A DNA stretch of 7,082 bases from Bacteroidota bacterium (lineage in GTDB: Bacteria > Bacteroidota > Bacteroidia > Bacteroidales > FEN-979): assembly GCA_026391755.1 (NCBI GenBank), contig JAPLDN010000310.1, positions 1-7,082 of the forward strand, read 5' to 3'. Below are positions 5,778 through 7,082 of this stretch, piece after piece (the stretch's first letter is position 1; every line of letters begins with the position of its first letter). Under the pieces are notes generated by a model. It was given only the letters and a program-made list of their open reading frames with translations. It searched no databases and was not told the origin of the DNA. The position numbers and the translations under genes were made by a program.

Positions 5778-6977
5778 ATGAAAAACATCTTCATTATCGT
5801 TCTTGTGCTGATGGCTGTTATCGCGCAGGGGCAGCCCGGGACAAAAAGCAAGGATAAGGGAAAAGATAAGGATAAGGAAAAAACCATTGTAGCAGAGCCT
5901 GTTCCCCAGGAAAAGCCGCATCCTTCCCCGCCAATAAAAGAAAGATGCTGTAATTGGTTAGCTTCAGTTAAAATTATCAAAAGCTGGGGTTTTATAGATA
6001 CCAACGGTGTTTATGCGATCAATCTTCAGTTCGATGATGCTGAAAATTTTTCTGACGGCCTTGCAAGGGTAAGAAAAATGGGCGATTGGGGTTACGTTGA
6101 CTTTAAAGGAACTTATGTAATTAATCCCCAGTTTGACCTGGCCTATGATTTCAGTGAAGGTCTCGCCAGGGTTTATAAATTCAAAAAATGGGGATATATT
6201 AACAGCAAAGGGATGATCGTTATCGACTACCAGTTCCCCGAAGCTTATGATTTCCACGACGGCATTGCAAGAGTTCGCCAGGGTTTATCATGGGGGTATA
6301 TTGATACTAAAGGAAAATTTGTAATTAATCCTCAATATCCTGCCCTGGGTGAATTCTCAGATGGGCTTGCCAGGGCACGCCTGGGTAAGGAATGGGGATA
6401 TCTGGATCCCACGGGCCGCTGGGTAATCAGTCCGCAATTCAGCGACGTGGAAGATTTTCATGAAGGATATGCCCGGGTCAGAAAGGGTACCCAATGGGGT
6501 TTTATTGATAAAACAGGTTCGTATATTGTCAACCTTCAGTTTGAAACTGTCGGGGATTTTTACAACGGCATTGCAAAAGCCAAATCAATGCATAAATGGG
6601 GATATATTGATAAGCAGGGAGCCTGGGTGGTAAGTCCTCAGTTCGATGAGGCCGGTGACTTCATTGAAGGCCTTGCCAGAGTAAGAAAAGGGAAATCATG
6701 GGGATTTATTGATCCCACGGGAGCTTATACTGTAAATCCTCAATTCGAAGGTGCCGAAGATTTTTGCGGAGGCGCTGCAAGGGTTAAAAAGGTAACGAAG
6801 TGGGGATTTATAGACCAAACCGGGAAATATCTTACAAATCCGCAGTTTGATGAGGCTGCTGACTACAGCCATGGTTTTGCCAGGGTTCGCAAAGGAACCA
6901 AATGGGGTTATATTAACCTGCAGGGCAATATTATTGTCAATTATATGTACGACAATAGCGGCAGTTTTAACAAATAA
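5778..6977 (+). CDS. Exported WG-repeat protein (ten-unit, 34-residue repeat array)
   Basis: 399 residues. A signal peptide covers about residues 1-18 (MKNIFIIVLVLMAVIAQG), with no lipobox cysteine. A lysine/aspartate-rich linker (22-35) and a proline-rich stretch (41-52) follow. From W70 the protein is WG repeats: tryptophans start units at 70, 104, 138, 172, 206, 240, 274, 308, 342 and 376, each exactly 34 residues apart with no insertion or deletion. The unit consensus is W-G-Y/F-I-D, G at position 8, V-I-N-P-Q-F around 11-16, then D-F-x-x-G-L-A-R-V-R-K. The last unit has only 24 residues, and residues 60-69 (WLASVKIIKS) resemble the missing ten-residue end of a unit. WG-repeat proteins are common in Bacteroidota and thought to bind or scaffold; no precise function is known. 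No T9SS sorting domain is present, so a periplasmic location is likeliest. It follows the receptor by 61 bases, which suggests but does not prove a functional link. Confidence 0.9.
   Translation: MKNIFIIVLVLMAVIAQGQPGTKSKDKGKDKDKEKTIVAEPVPQEKPHPSPPIKERCCNWLASVKIIKSWGFIDTNGVYAINLQFDDAENFSDGLARVRKMGDWGYVDFKGTYVINPQFDLAYDFSEGLARVYKFKKWGYINSKGMIVIDYQFPEAYDFHDGIARVRQGLSWGYIDTKGKFVINPQYPALGEFSDGLARARLGKEWGYLDPTGRWVISPQFSDVEDFHEGYARVRKGTQWGFIDKTGSYIVNLQFETVGDFYNGIAKAKSMHKWGYIDKQGAWVVSPQFDEAGDFIEGLARVRKGKSWGFIDPTGAYTVNPQFEGAEDFCGGAARVKKVTKWGFIDQTGKYLTNPQFDEAADYSHGFARVRKGTKWGYINLQGNIIVNYMYDNSGSFNK
5849..5880 (+). repeat. Purine-rich AAGGATAAGG-type simple repeat inside the WG gene
   Basis: This tract is almost all purine, with AAGGATAAGG appearing twice and variants of AAGATAAGG between. 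It encodes the Lys/Asp/Gly/Glu linker (about residues 25-35) between the signal peptide and the WG array. It is low-complexity and could change length by replication slippage; multiples of three would only alter linker length. Confidence 0.5.
5985..6974 (+). repeat. Degenerate 102-bp tandem repeats encoding the WG array
   Basis: There are nine full units of exactly 102 bases and a final 72-base partial unit. Each begins with a TGG codon followed by GG(A/T/G) for the W-G pair. Units are diverged at DNA level (synonymous and conservative changes), which points to an old, selected array rather than recent duplication. The constant unit length indicates strong structural constraint on the encoded fold. 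Confidence 0.85.
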
Positions 6978-6998
6978 TCACAGGCAGCATCTTCTACT

Positions 6999-7030
6999 GA
7001 GGGAAAGGGAGAGTTTCCTCTTTGAATTTT
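6999..7030 (+). terminator. Possible weak terminator after the WG-repeat gene
   Basis: GAGGGAAA (6999-7006) can pair with TTTCCTC (7014-7020) as a 7-bp stem with one bulged G and a 7-base loop. It is followed by the T-rich stretch TTTGAATTTT (7021-7030). The stem is modest and the T-run interrupted, so it may be inefficient. Its place, 22 bases after the stop and before a strong downstream promoter, suits a terminator. Confidence 0.35.
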
Positions 7031-7050
7031 GCCCTGGTTTAAAGCAATAT

Positions 7051-7081
7051 TTTGGTTTTAATTAAAATCTGCGTATATTTG
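7051..7081 (+). promoter_or_regulatory. Full-match Bacteroidota promoter facing out of the right edge
   Basis: TTTG at 7051-7054, a gap of 19 bases, then TATATTTG at 7074-7081 matches the Bacteroidota consensus at every fixed position with ideal spacing. No gene begins before the window ends, so it most likely drives a rightward gene or RNA starting just beyond 7082. It is the best promoter match in the window. Confidence 0.65.
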
Positions 7082-7082
7082 C

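Noticed and set aside
5985..6974. Regularly spaced repeats as a possible CRISPR-like array
   Set aside because: The 102-base periodicity is the coding repeat of WG units in one continuous reading frame, without identical repeats or unique spacers.
6847..7065. A + strand open frame overlapping the end of the WG gene
   Set aside because: It overlaps the last WG units in another frame, has no recognisable features, and runs through the putative terminator and into the edge promoter.

Overview
The window looks like chromosomal DNA from a Bacteroidota bacterium, probably a Bacteroidales-like or uncultured lineage. Three things point there. Two proteins end in type IX secretion (T9SS) sorting domains. 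A TonB-dependent receptor begins with a carboxypeptidase-regulatory-like domain. The intergenic regions carry Bacteroidota-style promoters (TTG or TTTG, about 19-20 bases, then TAnnTTTG-like) with no clear Shine-Dalgarno sites. No RNA genes, mobile elements or CRISPR arrays were seen.

Layout. Leftward from about 1927: a small cysteine-rich T9SS cargo protein (1187-1927), then 15 bases later an outer-membrane beta-barrel (porin-2/OmpL-like) gene (1171 to the left edge). The barrel gene is open at the window edge and probably lacks only its last residue or two and its stop. Rightward: an Omp28-like thioredoxin-fold T9SS cargo (2078-3163), a TonB-dependent receptor (3308-5716) and a periplasmic or secreted WG-repeat protein (5778-6977). 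The two transcription directions diverge from a 150-base region (1928-2077) that holds two facing promoters and an AT-rich palindrome between them. The right edge carries a full-match Bacteroidota promoter (7051-7081) pointing out of the window.

All five genes encode proteins with N-terminal signal peptides, so the whole window is devoted to the cell envelope: two outer-membrane barrels, two T9SS cargos and one repeat protein. The two T9SS cargos are divergent neighbours, and each has eight cysteines in its mature form. That hints at a shared redox or disulfide theme, which remains inference. I do not see a clear-cut new system. The points most worth a second look are the divergent operator-like palindrome, the cysteine-rich cargo pair, and the WG array, whose two end fragments add up to exactly one repeat as in a closed ring.
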